A stretch of DNA of 64,000 bases from Sphingosinithalassobacter tenebrarum (GTDB lineage Bacteria > Pseudomonadota > Alphaproteobacteria > Sphingomonadales > Sphingomonadaceae), in NCBI RefSeq assembly GCF_011057975.1, contig NZ_CP049109.1, positions 2,821,001-2,885,000 of the forward strand. Reading direction: 5' to 3'. Of this stretch, positions 62,407 to 64,000 are shown piece by piece. Below the pieces are notes generated by a model. That model did no database searches. It had not been told where the DNA came from and was given only the letters and a program-made list of their open reading frames with translations. The stretch's first letter is position 1; each line of letters begins with the position of its first letter. A program made the position numbers and the translations under genes.

Positions 62407-62808
62407 CTATTCGCGCCGGCTGAACCCGATCTCACTGATCCGCCACGCGCCGTCGACCCACCGGAAGCGATCGGTATAGCGCCCGCGTACGACATCGATG
62501 GCGCCGCTTTCGTGCCGTTTCAAATGGACCAGCACCGTCCATCGCCCGACCGCTGTTTCGCCGTCGATTTCGATCCAGGGCGAATGGAGCATGTGGAGCA
62601 GCCATTCCGAATTGCCGGCGATCGCCGTGCAGAGATATTCGGCAAGCGCCCCGGCGCCATTGAGCGGCCCGAAACCATAGTCGCCCGACGCGTCGGCCGT
62701 GAATATTTCCGCCATCGCCGCCCGCGCGCCCGCTTCGTCGTCGGGCGCACTGTCCGCCGCCGCGCAATAGCGCGCCTTGAGATTGGCGATGGCGTGAACC
62801 GGGTCCAT
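62407..62808 (-). CDS. NTF2/SnoaL-like protein
   Basis: A 133-residue NTF2-like protein with IANLKARYCAAADSAPDDEAG at the N-terminus and RGRYTDRFRWVDGAWRISEIGF at the C-terminus (each by block). It lies 5 bases after the acyl-CoA synthetase stop and 10 bases before the SDR start, so it is firmly embedded in this operon. Its sequence differs clearly from the NTF2-like proteins at 35774-36885. Confidence 0.8.
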   Translation of the reverse strand: MDPVHAIANLKARYCAAADSAPDDEAGARAAMAEIFTADASGDYGFGPLNGAGALAEYLCTAIAGNSEWLLHMLHSPWIEIDGETAVGRWTVLVHLKRHESGAIDVVRGRYTDRFRWVDGAWRISEIGFSRRE

Positions 62809-62813
62809 CCGGT

Positions 62814-64000
62814 TCAGGCGCTTTCGGCGTCGAGCGCCTTCACGACGAGCTTCTTGAGGTCCGCGGTCTTGATCTTCGCGCTGCCGGTCAGTTCCAGCTC
62901 GTCCTCGCCGAAAAACAGCACCCGGCGCGGCACCTTGTAGCTCGCCAGAAACTCCTTGGTCTGCGCGCGGATACCGTCCTCGGTCAGCGCCGCGCCTTCG
63001 TGCGGCACGATGCAGGTGACGACCAGTTCGCCTAGCGTCTCGTGCGGCACGCCCACGGTCTGCGTCACTTTCACGCCGTCGAACGTCTTGATGATCGTAT
63101 CGATCTCGACCGGCGAGACATTGGCGCCGCCGGTCTTGATGATGTCGCTCAGCCGCCCTTCCCAGTAGAGCCGACCCGCATCATCGAAATAGCCGCCGTC
63201 GCCGGTGCGGAAATAGCCTTCGCTGTCGAGCGTCTCGCTCAGCGGCACGCCGATATAGCCGAGCATCAGCGTCGCGCCCTTGAGCGCGATTTCGCCGCGC
63301 TCGCCGAGCGGCACCGTCTCGCCGGTCATCGGATCGACGATCTTGAAGATATTGCCCGGCAGCGGCCGCCCGTTGCTCCCCGCAATCTCTTCCTCGGGCG
63401 TGCCCGAATCGAAGATCGACGCGATGGTGAAGGTCTCGGTCGTGCCATAGGCCGAGAACGGCTCCTGCCAGGTCGTGTGGACCGTCGGATGCTTGCCGAG
63501 CGGCACGTTCGGGCTGACATATTTGATCGCCGACAGGTCGACATCGTTCCAGTTCGACGCCGCTTCGAGCTGCGTCCACTGATGCGGCCAGGCGACCGCC
63601 ATCGTCGCCTTTTCCTTCGCCATCAGCTCGAGCGCTTCCTCGGGCTGGAACGTCGCCTGCAGCACCAGCGACCCGCCGGCCGACAGCGCTCCGCCGATCG
63701 CCATCCCGAAATTGCCCGACCAGAAAAAGCCGTTGGCCGACCAGGTGCGCACGTCGCTCTCGGCCTGATAAAAGCGCTTCCACCGCCAGAGCTGCAGCGA
63801 CACGCCGCGCTGCGAATTGAGGATACCCTTGGGCTTGGCGGTCGATCCCGAGGAGAAGAACAGCGCGCCCGGATCGGCGGGCGTCACTGCCGCCGCGCGC
63901 GCATCGACGCGCGCCGGATCGATGCCCTCGCCGCGCTTGAGGAAATCGGGCAGCGTCTCGATCGCCCCGGTCGCTTCGCCGACGGCGGCGACATGGCGCA
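62814..64000 (-). CDS. AMP-forming acyl-CoA synthetase, N-terminus beyond window
   Basis: The open frame runs off the right edge; 395 C-terminal residues are visible. The ATP-binding loop is FFSSGSTAKPKGIL, with the A5-like FSAYGTTETF and the A7-A8 region GYFRTGDGGYFDDAGRLYWEGRLSDIIKTGGANVSP (quoted by block). A C-terminal Lys in GSAKIKTADL is the expected adenylation lysine. It activates a carboxylic acid to its CoA thioester through an acyl-adenylate, in the cytoplasm. As first gene of the unit it would feed a CoA ester to the SDR and NTF2-like proteins. Substrate unknown. Confidence 0.93.
   Translation of the reverse strand, partial: RHVAAVGEATGAIETLPDFLKRGEGIDPARVDARAAAVTPADPGALFFSSGSTAKPKGILNSQRGVSLQLWRWKRFYQAESDVRTWSANGFFWSGNFGMAIGGALSAGGSLVLQATFQPEEALELMAKEKATMAVAWPHQWTQLEAASNWNDVDLSAIKYVSPNVPLGKHPTVHTTWQEPFSAYGTTETFTIASIFDSGTPEEEIAGSNGRPLPGNIFKIVDPMTGETVPLGERGEIALKGATLMLGYIGVPLSETLDSEGYFRTGDGGYFDDAGRLYWEGRLSDIIKTGGANVSPVEIDTIIKTFDGVKVTQTVGVPHETLGELVVTCIVPHEGAALTEDGIRAQTKEFLASYKVPRRVLFFGEDELELTGSAKIKTADLKKLVVKALDAESA

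Noticed and set aside
62397..62495. ATG-like upstream start for the SDR ending at 61638
   Set aside because: It would overlap the NTF2-like gene by about 90 bases and add unconserved residues. The TTG at 62396 has a strong ribosome site and begins at the conserved fold.

Overview
The window is GC-rich (roughly two-thirds G+C by eye) chromosomal DNA from an alphaproteobacterium, most likely a sphingomonad (Sphingomonas, Sphingopyxis, Novosphingobium or a relative). The reasons are the codon style, long spurious antisense open frames, several families of palindromic intergenic repeats of a kind I associate with that group, and the gene content: CaiB-type CoA-transferases, acyl-CoA dehydrogenases, Rieske oxygenases, NTF2-like proteins and KstD-like flavoproteins. 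I saw no rRNA, tRNA, transposase, integrase, phage gene or CRISPR array. Almost the whole window is a catabolic gene supercluster made of many short transcription units, each with its own regulator.

Layout. 1-4.8 kb (+): the tail of an unidentified gene, a hydantoinase/oxoprolinase B and A pair and a hotdog thioesterase. 5.0-9.2 kb (-): two overlapping CaiB-type CoA-transferases, an MDR oxidoreductase and a GST. 9.4-11.1 kb (+): a KstD-like flavoprotein. 11.3-12.3 kb: two small non-catabolic genes. 12.5-16.9 kb: acyl-CoA dehydrogenase and semialdehyde dehydrogenase (-), a divergent TetR regulator, then a nitronate monooxygenase-like gene (+). A shared TACYYGCRRGTA palindrome flanks the TetR gene. 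17.1-20.0 kb: a GntR/FadR regulator divergent from an atypical crotonase and an aldo/keto reductase. 20.1-30.4 kb: accessory genes (lipoprotein, phosphotransferase, DHA2 exporter, two SDRs, carboxylesterase, TetR, TauD-type dioxygenase, MFS).

30.5-41.3 kb (-) is a nine-gene unit read right to left: acyl-CoA dehydrogenase, CitE-like lyase, class I CoA-transferase, crotonase, two NTF2-like proteins, Rieske oxygenase, exported carboxylesterase and exported PKD-domain hydrolase. 41.7-46.9 kb (+): CaiB transferase, MFS, a second Rieske oxygenase and a MaoC-like hydratase. 47.0-49.1 kb: a YHS protein and a 57-residue peptide gene divergent from an AraC regulator. 49.1-52.6 kb (-): a second KstD-like flavoprotein, a carboxymuconolactone-decarboxylase-like protein and a DapB-like oxidoreductase. 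52.8-55.2 kb (+): CaiB transferase and an IclR regulator. 55.4-60.8 kb: P450 (-) divergent from 3Fe-4S ferredoxin, SDR, double-length acyl-CoA dehydrogenase and cupin. 61.2-64.0 kb (-): acyl-CoA synthetase (cut by the window edge), NTF2-like, SDR, NTF2-like.

Inferred joint function: uptake by MFS carriers, ester cleavage outside the cytoplasm, oxygenation by P450 or Rieske enzymes, ring desaturation by KstD-like flavoproteins, CoA activation by the synthetase and CaiB enzymes, then beta-oxidation-like shortening. The substrate class (steroid-, terpenoid- or aromatic-ester-like) is inference; the sequence alone does not fix it.
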